In this document: positions 1-8,078 of the stretch, piece after piece
Numbering within the stretch: position 1 is the first letter of the stretch
Layout: the number at the start of each line of letters is the position of its first letter
DNA from: JAPLKX01 sp035530195
GTDB lineage: Bacteria > Hydrogenedentota > Hydrogenedentia > Hydrogenedentales > SLHB01
Reading direction: 5' to 3'
Length of the DNA stretch: 21,978 nt
Assembly (NCBI GenBank): GCA_035530195.1
Contig: DATKVG010000221.1
Location: 1-21,978, forward strand
Program-made: the position numbers and the translations under genes
The notes under the pieces: model-generated
What the model was told of the DNA's origin: nothing
The model's database searches: none
The model's input: only the letters and a program-made list of their open reading frames with translations

Positions 1-325
1 GTTCTAATAGTTCTGAGTGCGAAGCTCTCATGCGAAATGCTTCGAGCACACGGGTGACTTTGTACTTGCTACTGAGAAATCGGTACTCAGGAAAAGTGGG
101 ACACCCCCCACAACTGCCGGGGAGCGTCCCAACAGGCGATCTAATTCTATGCGTTCGTTGTGGCTAATCGCCGACGTCTTGAACTCGCCCGTGTGTGTAT
201 TTATGATGGTGCATAACCACCTGCGACGGTCACGAGATGGTTCGTAGGGGTAATGGCGGGAAGAAAGACCAATTACACACCCGAGCGGCACAATGTTCAC
301 GTAACCAGACGAAAGGAGAAATACG
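1..325. other. Non-coding leader region upstream of the H-X-DG gene
   Basis: No convincing gene lies here; the open frames on both strands have no recognisable domain and poor ribosome binding sites. Three small stems are visible: CGAAGC 20-25 with GCTTCG 39-44, CTGAG 72-76 with CTCAG 86-90, and GTGGG 96-100 with CCCAC 107-111. None is followed by a T tract, so none is a clear intrinsic terminator. The base composition is less GC-rich than the coding regions. It probably holds the promoter of the gene at 326, but I see no good -35/-10 pair. Confidence 0.5.
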
Positions 326-1105
326 ATGAGAAGCCTCTTGATTAGTCTGGGAGTTCTTGCATTTCTTGCCTTCCTGGGCGCATGGGTCACTACGGCCCGC
401 GCAGCCGACCAACCCGCCCCCGCCCTACCGGCGGGCTACTTGGCGCAGAAAAAAACTGGCGAACTCAGGGCTCACTGTCAGAATAACCTCAAACAACTCG
501 GCCTGGTCTTCAAGATGTTCGCCAACGAGAGCAAGGGAGGGCGGTTTCCTTCCCTGTCGGCCCAGCCCGGCTGCCTGATGTTCGCCAACGAAGAGGACGG
601 CGCCAGCCCGGTCTATCCGGAATACCTGGCGGACCTGAACGTACTCATCTGTCCGGCAAGCAGCGCGGCGAGTTTTCTCAAAGGTCCCACGAAAAAGCCG
701 GACCCAAAAGTCATGATTGACGACCACAGCTATTTCTACCTCGGGTACGCGGTGACAAACGAGGCCGACGTCAAGGCGTTCGCGAACGCCTACAAGGAGC
801 GCATGGCCAAGGGCCTCAAAATGGATGAGGACATAAAGACGCCCAACGGCCAACTCTACCTGCTTCGCGAAGGCATCGAGCGGTTCTACATCACCGACAT
901 CAACGACCCTGCCGGTGCCGCAGAAGTTCAGGCCCACATCCCGATCCTCATCGAGCGCCTCGGAAACCACGAACCCGCGGGCGGGAATGTCCTCTACTCC
1001 GATGGACATTGCGAGTTCATACGCGAGGGGACATGGCCCATGACAAAGGACACCATCGAGGCACTCAAGGAACTCGACACCCTCAAGCCGTCAGCCAAGC
1101 CTTGA
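326..1105 (+). CDS. Exported H-X9-DG-like (DUF1559-related) protein
   Basis: This 259-residue protein carries the two signatures of the DUF1559 / 'prepilin-type H-X9-DG' proteins common in planctomycete-like bacteria. One is the N-terminal block C51-x-N-N-L-K-Q-L-G-L with a following GGRFPSL. The other is the C-terminal block GGNVLYSDGHCEFI, with His215 and Asp226-Gly227. The spacing is H-X10-DG, one residue longer than the named motif. Residues 1-26 look like an ordinary Sec signal peptide ending ARA, not a type IV prepilin leader, so the usual pilin-like helix is absent and the protein is probably periplasmic. Cys51 and Cys109 could form a disulfide. The start is supported by GAAAGGAG about 7 bases upstream. 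The biochemical role of the family is unknown. The next gene begins about 200 bp downstream. Confidence 0.8.
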   Translation: MRSLLISLGVLAFLAFLGAWVTTARAADQPAPALPAGYLAQKKTGELRAHCQNNLKQLGLVFKMFANESKGGRFPSLSAQPGCLMFANEEDGASPVYPEYLADLNVLICPASSAASFLKGPTKKPDPKVMIDDHSYFYLGYAVTNEADVKAFANAYKERMAKGLKMDEDIKTPNGQLYLLREGIERFYITDINDPAGAAEVQAHIPILIERLGNHEPAGGNVLYSDGHCEFIREGTWPMTKDTIEALKELDTLKPSAKP

Positions 1106-1310
1106 CTGAAAGCACCCGGATTCCGCCCGACACAATACTGAAGATTCGAACCAAGCCGGCAACAATTCCTTTCTCCCTCACCGGCCACACCCTCTCAATC
1201 GAAATCCCCGTGCTGAGCATCTCTGCCGGGCTCCTGATCAAAGTCAGGTGAGATCTTTGTGGTTAATCGGTACTGGAATGCGGTGCACGGGTTTGGCATA
1301 ATTGACTGTT

Positions 1311-3476
1311 ATGAATGCACTTGCAGCATTGATGCTTGTCACAGCGGCCGTTATGGACGTGTGGACGGAGTCCCCTATGACGCGCGTGTTTCCGGACTCG
1401 ACGCGGCCCAAGCCCACGCTTAACGCCGAGCACCACATTTATGCCGCCGCGGGCGAGTTCGAATCGATACAGGTTTGCGTCCGCGCGGGTAAAGATGGGC
1501 TGAAAAATGTCCGCGTGACCGCGTCGGCACCTGATAACACCATACCAGCGCCGGTGTTACGCCGCGTCGGCTATGTCCGAATATCCGCGTCATCGCCGCG
1601 GGCTGTTGCGAAACACGAGCTTTGGCCGGACCCGCTGTTTGATTATGCGCCGTTCTCGCTGGGGCCGCACGAGGCGGCGTCCGTGTGGGTTACGTATGCC
1701 ATACCGAGAGACGCCAGGCCGGGGCTGCGGACCTCGAAAATCCGGGTCGAAACCGATCCAATTCGAGGCAAAAAACGCAAAAAAATGCGCGAAATTGATC
1801 TCAAGATCACCGTGTTTGGCTTCGCCATTCCTGAGACCCCCACCCTGCGGACTGCTTTCCCGCTCGACCGCACGGCCATAAAAAGGTTCTACGGTATCGA
1901 CGGGACTGACCTTGAAAAGTGGAAGCCCATCTACGATGCGCTTGCCCGATACCGGATCTCGTTCCGCGTCTGGGACGGCACGGAAGGTCTGGTTTCGCTT
2001 AAGGACGGGCAATTTGACTCATCCAAGCTCAAGGAGCATGTCGAGTACGCGGTCAATGCCGCACACATGAACAGCATCGACGTTGGGGGCGGCCCCGGCG
2101 GTTTGGCCCTGTTCCCCGAGCCCGACAAGACAGACCCGGCTCAAGACCCGCTCCAGGCGTACTTGCGCAGCGTCGCGCCCTGGCTGCACGATGTCCCGCC
2201 GGGAACGGAACCGCCCCAGGACCCCCTCCAACCGTTTCTCAACAACATCGCCGACTGGCTCGAGGCGCACACCTGGCTTGACAAGGCGTACATCGAGCCG
2301 GTCGTCCTGCCCGAACGGTTGCTGTGGCAGACGGTCCGCGACACGTCGTTCCGGGTCCGCATCCATGAAAACCGGATCCCGCGGCTGCTCGAGGCGGACG
2401 TCCACCCGTTTTTTGAGCGGTATACGCGCATCTGGGCGATGCCCCTGTGCCGCTACGACCCGCACGCCGACGAACGGTTGCGCCACGGAATCAGCTTGCT
2501 CGACATCGCCGAGAGTCCCGCGGAGTCGGTGAAGGCTTCGTCGGAAGGCGCCTTGCCCCGGCAGGCGGGGGCGCACGAGTCGTACGTGACGCTGAGCGCC
2601 GAAGCCTGCGACGGGTCGGTCTTCACCTACTGGGTTTCCAAAGACGCCCCGAATCAGAAAAAGCCCGAGTGGCTCGAAGTCAAGTTGAAGCAGCCAGTTA
2701 AGGCGGACAAGATACGCATCATATGGAGAACGGGTTGCGAGGCGGCCGCAACGAGCCTATTTTCGCTTCGCGAGGGCTATGCGCCCTCCCGCATCGAGGT
2801 CGAATGGGAAGAGCGCCAGCAGGTCGTCGCCTATGGTCAAACCTGGCTTTATGGCACACTCAAACGGCCGCAGGTGTTCAGCCGTCTGCGCATCGAGTTT
2901 ACCGAATCCTGCGCCGGCGGGCCGGTTGGCGTCAGTGAGGTCGTTATGGGGGATGGCTCGGTGCAACCTCCGGAGAGATTCGACCCCGTCGAGCCATGGC
3001 TGTTCACCCACGAGCAGGACTTCCCTTCTTTCCATGTCGACGCCCACACGTCGGAATTCCGGCTGGCCCCCTGGGTGTGCTTCTCCCAGCGCATGGCCGG
3101 CTTCATCCACTCGGGCCTCAACCACTGGCCCGCGGACTGGAACGCCTCCGACCCTGGCGCACCTGTCTCGGCAGCCTCCACTCTAAACGACGTCCTCTTT
3201 TACCCCGGCCCCGATGCGCCGATTCCGTCCATTCGGGCGGAACTGTTGCGGGACGGACTGGAGGACTACGAGTATTTGCGGCTGCTCGACATGGCCGTTA
3301 CCCAAAAACGGATCGATGATGCCGAACTCGTACAATTGGTCCGCCCTGCAGTATACTCAAGTGTCGTACCAGCCGAATTCCTGGAGACGTTCGGCCAGTC
3401 GTTGCCTAAACGGCGGACGGCGCTTGGCTGGGCCCTTTCCAAACCCGACCGGCCCGCCGCAAAAGGACGCTCATGA
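1311..3476 (+). CDS. Exported DUF4091 protein with an inserted discoidin-like domain
   Basis: About 721 residues, beginning with a short hydrophobic export signal (MNALAALMLVTAAVM). Residues about 25-170 are beta-rich, as in the N-terminal domain of DUF4091 proteins. Residues about 180-400 look like a TIM-barrel segment, and the C-terminus has the typical LLRDGLEDYEYLRLL helix near residue 655. DUF4091 proteins are glycoside-hydrolase-like and of mostly unknown specificity. Between residues about 405 and 550 a beta-sandwich resembling F5/8 type C (discoidin) domains is inserted (PEWLEVKLKQPVKADKIRI, then SRLRIEF). A 25-residue near-duplication starts at QDPLQ, residues about 278 and 303. The usual DEP-type acidic motif after the AYI strand reads IEPVVLPE, so catalysis is uncertain. 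I prefer ATG 1311 over TTG 1302; neither has a strong ribosome binding site. The stop overlaps the next gene by 4 bp (ATGA). Confidence 0.8.
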   Translation: MNALAALMLVTAAVMDVWTESPMTRVFPDSTRPKPTLNAEHHIYAAAGEFESIQVCVRAGKDGLKNVRVTASAPDNTIPAPVLRRVGYVRISASSPRAVAKHELWPDPLFDYAPFSLGPHEAASVWVTYAIPRDARPGLRTSKIRVETDPIRGKKRKKMREIDLKITVFGFAIPETPTLRTAFPLDRTAIKRFYGIDGTDLEKWKPIYDALARYRISFRVWDGTEGLVSLKDGQFDSSKLKEHVEYAVNAAHMNSIDVGGGPGGLALFPEPDKTDPAQDPLQAYLRSVAPWLHDVPPGTEPPQDPLQPFLNNIADWLEAHTWLDKAYIEPVVLPERLLWQTVRDTSFRVRIHENRIPRLLEADVHPFFERYTRIWAMPLCRYDPHADERLRHGISLLDIAESPAESVKASSEGALPRQAGAHESYVTLSAEACDGSVFTYWVSKDAPNQKKPEWLEVKLKQPVKADKIRIIWRTGCEAAATSLFSLREGYAPSRIEVEWEERQQVVAYGQTWLYGTLKRPQVFSRLRIEFTESCAGGPVGVSEVVMGDGSVQPPERFDPVEPWLFTHEQDFPSFHVDAHTSEFRLAPWVCFSQRMAGFIHSGLNHWPADWNASDPGAPVSAASTLNDVLFYPGPDAPIPSIRAELLRDGLEDYEYLRLLDMAVTQKRIDDAELVQLVRPAVYSSVVPAEFLETFGQSLPKRRTALGWALSKPDRPAAKGRS

Positions 3477-4303
3477 TGCACATGTGCCTGTTTCTGGCAG
3501 TGGTCCTGCCCGGCGCGGCCCCGGCGTCCGCGCCCATTCCGCTGCGCGTGATGACCTACAACATCCATCATGGCGCCGGATTGGACAAAAAGCTCGATCT
3601 CAACCGAATCGCCCTTGTGATCCGGGAACAAAACTGCGACGTGGTCTGCCTCCAGGAGGTCGACAAGCATATGCCGCGCTCGAAATCGCTGGATATGCCG
3701 GCCCTGCTCGAGAAAAAGACCGGCTTGACGGCCACGTTCGAGCCCAGCCTGAAATCGGACGGCGGCGAGTACGGCAACTGCACGCTGACCCGGTATCCCG
3801 TCGATTTCTACCGCATTTACCCGCTTCCTGTCCCGCCGGGGAAAGAGCCGCGGGCGTGCCTGTCGGTGACATTTCGGATTCAGGACAGGCCGGTTACGGT
3901 TCTCAACACGCATTTCGGCCTAAGCGCCGCCGAACGTAAGGAGCAGGCCGCCGAGATCCTCCTGTTCGAATGCGAAGAGATGCCAACCATCCTCGCCGGC
4001 GACCTTAACGAAATGCCACCGGAACCCGCTGTCCAAACCCTCCTCACTCAGTTCAAAAATGCAACCGTCGCCGATGCCCCGGAGAAAACCTACTCGTTCA
4101 GCGCGGATAAGCCGGACCGTCAGATCGATTATGTGCTGGTATCGGACGAGTTCGATGTATTATCATCTCGCGTCATATCGACGCCCGTCACCACGGTGGC
4201 ATCCGACCACCTCCCCTGGGTGGTTGATCTCCGGATCAAGCCGGAGCCGCCACGCCCGAACGCGGATGTCGATAAGGATATTGTCGAGAGAGTTGTGAAG
4301 TAA
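3473..4303 (+). CDS. Exported endonuclease/exonuclease/phosphatase (EEP) family protein
   Basis: A 276-residue member of the DNase I-like EEP fold, which hydrolyses phosphodiester or phosphomonoester bonds with a divalent metal. All family motifs are visible in order: MTYNIHHG (Asn30), LQEVD (Glu62), NTHFGLS (His147), AGDLNE (Asp177, Asn179), IDYV (Asp219) and SDHLP (Asp245, His246). The catalytic set appears intact. Residues 1-20 form a signal peptide-like stretch ending PASA, so it should act outside the cytoplasm. The start ATG overlaps the stop of the DUF4091 gene (ATGA), a clear sign of translational coupling. The substrate cannot be told from sequence; members act on DNA, RNA, sphingomyelin, inositol phosphates and other esters. 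The charged tail after residue 258 is outside the core fold. Confidence 0.88.
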   Translation: MMHMCLFLAVVLPGAAPASAPIPLRVMTYNIHHGAGLDKKLDLNRIALVIREQNCDVVCLQEVDKHMPRSKSLDMPALLEKKTGLTATFEPSLKSDGGEYGNCTLTRYPVDFYRIYPLPVPPGKEPRACLSVTFRIQDRPVTVLNTHFGLSAAERKEQAAEILLFECEEMPTILAGDLNEMPPEPAVQTLLTQFKNATVADAPEKTYSFSADKPDRQIDYVLVSDEFDVLSSRVISTPVTTVASDHLPWVVDLRIKPEPPRPNADVDKDIVERVVK

Positions 4304-4319
4304 CCCTCGTATGTTTTGC

Positions 4320-4326
4320 GGAAGGA
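4320..4326 (+). promoter_or_regulatory. Ribosome binding site deciding the Gfo/Idh start
   Basis: GGAAGGA lies 10 bases before ATG 4337. It supports that ATG over the upstream in-frame TTG at 4316, which overlaps this site. Confidence 0.65.
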
Positions 4327-4336
4327 TAGAATAACC

Positions 4337-5401
4337 ATGCCTCGAAAACCGTTCAAAGTCGGCCTGATCGGCTGCGGCGCTATTGCCAATGAAATGCACT
4401 TCCCCAACTGGCAGGAACTCGAAAACGAAGGGCGCATCGAGTTGGTCGGCGTGTGCGACATCATCGAGCAGCGCGCCGTCCTCGCCAAGAACCAGTACGG
4501 CGCAAAAAAATCGTTCCTCAGCTATGACAAAATGCTCGAACAAGACCCGTACGACATCATCGACGTCTGTACGCAGAACCGGGTCCACTGCCCGGCGACG
4601 GTCGCGGCGCTCGAGGCGGGCGCGCATGTGCTCGTCGAGAAACCGATGGCCATGAACGCGAGAGAGTGCGAGCGGATGATCGCCGCCGCAAAAGCACGGC
4701 GCAGAAAGTTGATGGTAGCCCAGCACATGCGGTTTGAGGCGGGTGCCGAACGACTAAAGAGCCTCATCGAGCGGGGCGACCTCGGGCAAATCTACACCGC
4801 GTCCGCCAAGTATCTCCGCAGGCGCGGGATTCCCGGCTGGGGCAAGTTTCACATCAAGAAAGAGTCGCTGGGCGGGCCGGTCATCGACATCGGTGTGCAC
4901 ATGATGGACCTGTGCATCTGGCTCATGGGCTGCCCAAAGCCCGTCGCCGCGTCCGGCAAAGTATACAGAATGTTCGGCGACCGGCCCGACCTCTGCAACG
5001 CCGACTGGGGAACGCCCTACCCACCCAAAGAGTTTGACGTGGAAGATTACGCGACGGCGTTTGTCCGGTTCGAGAAGGGCATCACCATGCAGGTCGAATG
5101 CTCGTGGGCGGCCAATATCCCGGATGAGATTTACGGCATCAGCGTGCTGGGCGACAAGGCCGGCGTCACCACCGAGCCCCCGGGCATATACGGCTACTAC
5201 AAAGACACCCTCACCAGCATGAAGTTCGACTGGCTGCCCCAGCAGGAAGGCCACCGGATGGAGATACGCCACTTCGTCGAGTGTCTCGAAGAGAACCTTC
5301 CGGTAAGAGTCCAGCCGGTGGAATCGCTGCGGGTACAGAAGATCATCGACGCCATCTACGAGTCGTCGGCAAAGAACCGGGAAATCGCTATCAAGGCATA
5401 G
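4337..5401 (+). CDS. Gfo/Idh/MocA-family NAD(P)-dependent oxidoreductase
   Basis: A 354-residue cytoplasmic dehydrogenase of the Gfo/Idh/MocA family, which oxidises or reduces sugars, inositols and related polyols with NAD(P). The N-terminal Rossmann motif VGLIGCGAIA is at residues 8-17. The EKP motif at 101-103 gives catalytic Lys102. The second-domain signature GGPVIDIGVHMMDL gives Asp184 and His188, the usual catalytic pair. Length is normal for the family. It lies 33 bp after the EEP gene on the same strand and is probably the last gene of that operon. The upstream TTG at 4316 would add seven residues but sits on the ribosome binding site. The actual sugar substrate is unknown. The neighbouring fucosidase suggests carbohydrate catabolism, but that gene is on the opposite strand. 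Confidence 0.9.
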   Translation: MPRKPFKVGLIGCGAIANEMHFPNWQELENEGRIELVGVCDIIEQRAVLAKNQYGAKKSFLSYDKMLEQDPYDIIDVCTQNRVHCPATVAALEAGAHVLVEKPMAMNARECERMIAAAKARRRKLMVAQHMRFEAGAERLKSLIERGDLGQIYTASAKYLRRRGIPGWGKFHIKKESLGGPVIDIGVHMMDLCIWLMGCPKPVAASGKVYRMFGDRPDLCNADWGTPYPPKEFDVEDYATAFVRFEKGITMQVECSWAANIPDEIYGISVLGDKAGVTTEPPGIYGYYKDTLTSMKFDWLPQQEGHRMEIRHFVECLEENLPVRVQPVESLRVQKIIDAIYESSAKNREIAIKA

Positions 5402-5404
5402 GAT

Positions 5405-5440
5405 GGATCAGACGGATCAGACCGATCGGACGGATCGAAC
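5405..5440. repeat. Four tandem copies of a 9-bp repeat
   Basis: Immediately after the Gfo/Idh stop codon there are four head-to-tail 9-mers: GGATCAGAC, GGATCAGAC, CGATCGGAC and GGATCGAAC. The first two are identical and the last two differ at two positions each. The core GATC is kept in every unit. The array is in the gap between convergent genes. No spacers separate the units, so this is not a CRISPR array. Confidence 0.8.
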
Positions 5441-5479
5441 CTATACGACCCCGTAGGCGGGAGCAGAGTTTTTCCATAG

Positions 5480-5499
5480 AAGCGGCATCCCCGCCGCTT
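5480..5499. terminator. GC-rich hairpin between convergent genes, possible bidirectional terminator
   Basis: AAGCGGC (5480-5486) and GCCGCTT (5493-5499) form a perfect 7-bp stem with a 6-base loop. It lies between the ends of the Gfo/Idh gene (plus strand) and the GH95 gene (minus strand), where a shared terminator would be expected. There is no T tract after the stem on either strand; a run of five T lies before it on the plus strand. It could equally be a dispersed extragenic palindrome. Confidence 0.4.
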
Positions 5500-5506
5500 C
5501 ATGTCG

Positions 5507-7894
5507 TTATTCGGCGGCGCGGGTGATGGCGTAGGTGTTTCCGGCCTCGGCTGGGAAGGAGAGCAGGAACGAGCCTTTGTCGGTCACGCTGGTTAGTTTG
5601 CCGATCTGGATGGGGACCGCGGCGCGGACGCGGCACGGGCCGGTTTGTGTGGCGTGCAGGGTGGCCTTACGCAGTGCGCCGTTCTTCCATTGGATGTCCA
5701 CTTCGTAGCCGCCGCGGGCTCGTAGACCGTTGACGTGGCCAGTGGGCCAGGCTTTGGGCAGGGCGGGAAGGAGGTGGACGGCGTCTTCGTGGCTTTGGAG
5801 TAGCATTTCAGCGATGCCGGCGGCGCCTCCGAAATTACCGTCAATCTGGAAGGGTGGATGCGAATCGAACAGGTTCCATTGCGTGGATTTGGCGAGCAGG
5901 GCCTGCACGTTTTCATAGGCTTTCTCGCCGTCGCCGAACCGGGCGAAGAAACTGATGATCCACGCGCGGCTCCAGCCGGTGTGGCCGCCGCCGTGGCTGA
6001 GCCGGTATTCGAGGGATTTGCGGGCGGCCTCGAAGAGTTTGGGTGTGCCGGTTCGTGTGATCTGGCGTCCTGGATGCAATCCGTACATGTGTGACATGTG
6101 CCGGTGTCCCGGCTCGGGTTCGTCGTAGTCTTCGATCCATTCCTGGAGCCGGCCGTCCTTCGGGCTGATCTGTAAGGGGGCGAGGTGTTTCAAGGCCTGT
6201 TCGAGTTCCCCGCGGAATTCGGCGTCGGTATCGAGCACGTTCGATGCCTCGATGCAATTGGTGAAAAGGTCGTGGACGATCATCAGGTCCATCGTGGCGC
6301 CGTAGGTGAACATGGACTCGGTGCCGTCCGGTTTGCGGAACCTGTTCTCCGGCGAATGGGACGGATTGGTGACGAGACGTGCTTCGGGATCTTCAACGAG
6401 ATAGTCGAGGATGAACAGCGCCGCGCCCTTCATGAGCGGATAGGCGGTGTCGCGCAGGAAGGCGGTGTCCTCGCTGAAGAGGTAGTGTTCGTAGGGATGC
6501 TGGGCGAGCCATGCCGCGCCCATGGGCCACACGCCCCAGATGCCGTCGGCGGGCACGGTGAACCCGTAGAGGTCGCTGAGGTGATGGACGACCCAGCCGC
6601 GCGCGCCGTACATCTCGGTGGCGGTGCGGGTGCCCGACGGGATCAGCGACGCCATGTAGTCAAACAGGGGCAGATGGCATTCGGCGAGATTGACGACCTC
6701 GGCGGGCCAGTAGTTCATTTGGAGATTGATGTTGGTGTGGTAATCGCTGTTCCACGGCGCATTCATCTCCTGGTTCCACACGCCCTGCAGGTTGGCGGGC
6801 AGGTCGCCCGGGCGCGAACTGCCCATCAACATATAGCGGCCGTATTGGAAATAGAGGGCGACCAGCCCCGGGTCGTTCGCCTGCCGCTTGACCGCCTTCA
6901 AGCGCCCGTCGGTGGGCAGGTCCGCGTTCTTGCTGTGGCCGAGGTCAAGCGACACCCGGTTGAACAGGCTTTGATGGTCCGCGATGTGCCGGTCACGCAG
7001 GACGTCGTAATCGGGCAATGCGGCGAGGGTGTCACGACATTGTGAGGCCGGATCCGTTCCACGGTAATCCGTGGCAGCAGCAATTGCCACGGTGAGGGCG
7101 TCGGCGCCGCGCACGATAAGGGTGGCGCCGTCGGCGGTGATCGTGCCGCCCTCCGGACGCGCCGTCAGCCAGGCCTCGAACTTGCGGCCGACGATTTCGC
7201 CGGTCTCATGATGTTTTCGCTGGATTTGGCCGCGTAACACAAGGGTGTGCTCGTCCATGCTCGAACATGCGGCGTCCTGGGCGCGCGTCATTGTGAGCCG
7301 GGCGTCAATCTTCCCGGGTCTACTTGCCGTCATACGCAGCACGATAACCTGATTCGGCGAAGAGGCGAAGACCTCGCGGGTGTAGCGCACGCCGTCCACC
7401 TTGTAGTCCACCCCGGCAATGCCCGTGGTCAGGTCGAGGTCGCGCCGGTACCGGTCCACCACGGAGGGTTCGGGCACCTCGATGAGCAGATCGCCGAACG
7501 ACTGGTACGAATCGACCCGTGGCGGAATCCCGAGCATGGTGTCATTGGCGAGTGTGGCCGCCTCCTCGTTTTTGCCTTCAAACAAGAGCCGGCGCACTTC
7601 GGGCAACGCTTCGAGGGCTTTCGGATTAATGCGGTCGCGTTCGTAGCCGTCCCACAGGGTTTCCTCGTTGAATTGGATGCGTTCGGCGGGCACCGCCCCG
7701 AAAACCATGGCGCCAAGCCGGCCGTTGCCTACGGGCAAGGCGGCGTTCCAATCCGCGGCCGGGCGCTCGTACCACAGCGTTAGATCGTTCTTGGGCGGTG
7801 CGGCGCGGTGCTTGAAGGTGGGTCCCGCGGCCGCGGCGGTCCCCAAGAACAGGGTCAGCAGCAAGATTCCCCGCGTGGCGTCGATGCTTGTCAT
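5507..7894 (-). CDS. Glycoside hydrolase family 95, alpha-L-fucosidase-like
   Basis: A 795-residue protein matching the whole of family GH95, inverting enzymes that mainly remove alpha-1,2-linked L-fucose; some members act on L-galactose. The N-terminal beta-sandwich begins at LWYERPAADWNAALPVGNGRLGAMVFG (about 40-66 in part), followed by the alpha/alpha-barrel. Catalytic positions known from the Bifidobacterium bifidum enzyme appear to be conserved. The HTNINLQMNYWP block gives Asn388 and Asn390, the LQEW motif gives Glu585 (general acid), and the DGNFGG motif gives Asp685. A signal peptide of about 23 residues (LLLTLFLGTAAAA) predicts export. GGGGAG about 10 bases upstream supports the start. 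It is transcribed alone and converges with the Gfo/Idh operon. Fucosidase activity is the best guess; exact linkage is not visible. Confidence 0.92.
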   Translation of the reverse strand: MTSIDATRGILLLTLFLGTAAAAGPTFKHRAAPPKNDLTLWYERPAADWNAALPVGNGRLGAMVFGAVPAERIQFNEETLWDGYERDRINPKALEALPEVRRLLFEGKNEEAATLANDTMLGIPPRVDSYQSFGDLLIEVPEPSVVDRYRRDLDLTTGIAGVDYKVDGVRYTREVFASSPNQVIVLRMTASRPGKIDARLTMTRAQDAACSSMDEHTLVLRGQIQRKHHETGEIVGRKFEAWLTARPEGGTITADGATLIVRGADALTVAIAAATDYRGTDPASQCRDTLAALPDYDVLRDRHIADHQSLFNRVSLDLGHSKNADLPTDGRLKAVKRQANDPGLVALYFQYGRYMLMGSSRPGDLPANLQGVWNQEMNAPWNSDYHTNINLQMNYWPAEVVNLAECHLPLFDYMASLIPSGTRTATEMYGARGWVVHHLSDLYGFTVPADGIWGVWPMGAAWLAQHPYEHYLFSEDTAFLRDTAYPLMKGAALFILDYLVEDPEARLVTNPSHSPENRFRKPDGTESMFTYGATMDLMIVHDLFTNCIEASNVLDTDAEFRGELEQALKHLAPLQISPKDGRLQEWIEDYDEPEPGHRHMSHMYGLHPGRQITRTGTPKLFEAARKSLEYRLSHGGGHTGWSRAWIISFFARFGDGEKAYENVQALLAKSTQWNLFDSHPPFQIDGNFGGAAGIAEMLLQSHEDAVHLLPALPKAWPTGHVNGLRARGGYEVDIQWKNGALRKATLHATQTGPCRVRAAVPIQIGKLTSVTDKGSFLLSFPAEAGNTYAITRAAE

Positions 7895-8078
7895 GGTCGG
7901 TGTTCTCCCCGGTGCGTGCGTTGGTGTGTACCTGCTGTCGAAGACGTTTGGGCTCCCTGGTACCGTAAAAGGCCGCGGGCATCAATCGGGCGTAAGGAGG
8001 AAAGCCCTGTTTTCTGGAAAGCAGTGTTACTGTACGCCACCATACTTCATACGTTGCCGTGTCTACCAGTCGGAGTAC

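Noticed and set aside
96..111. Transposon end or terminator near GTGGGACACCCCCCAC
   Set aside because: Only a 5-bp stem, no T tract, no matching second end and no transposase in the window.
28..390. Minus-strand open frame of 120 codons at the left end
   Set aside because: It overlaps the well-supported gene at 326, has no recognisable domain and no good ribosome binding site.
5405..5440. Possible CRISPR array
   Set aside because: The units are only 9 bp and contiguous, with no spacers and no cas genes nearby.
6185..7045. Plus-strand open frame of 286 codons
   Set aside because: It lies wholly inside the GH95 gene on the other strand, whose family match and catalytic residues are clear.
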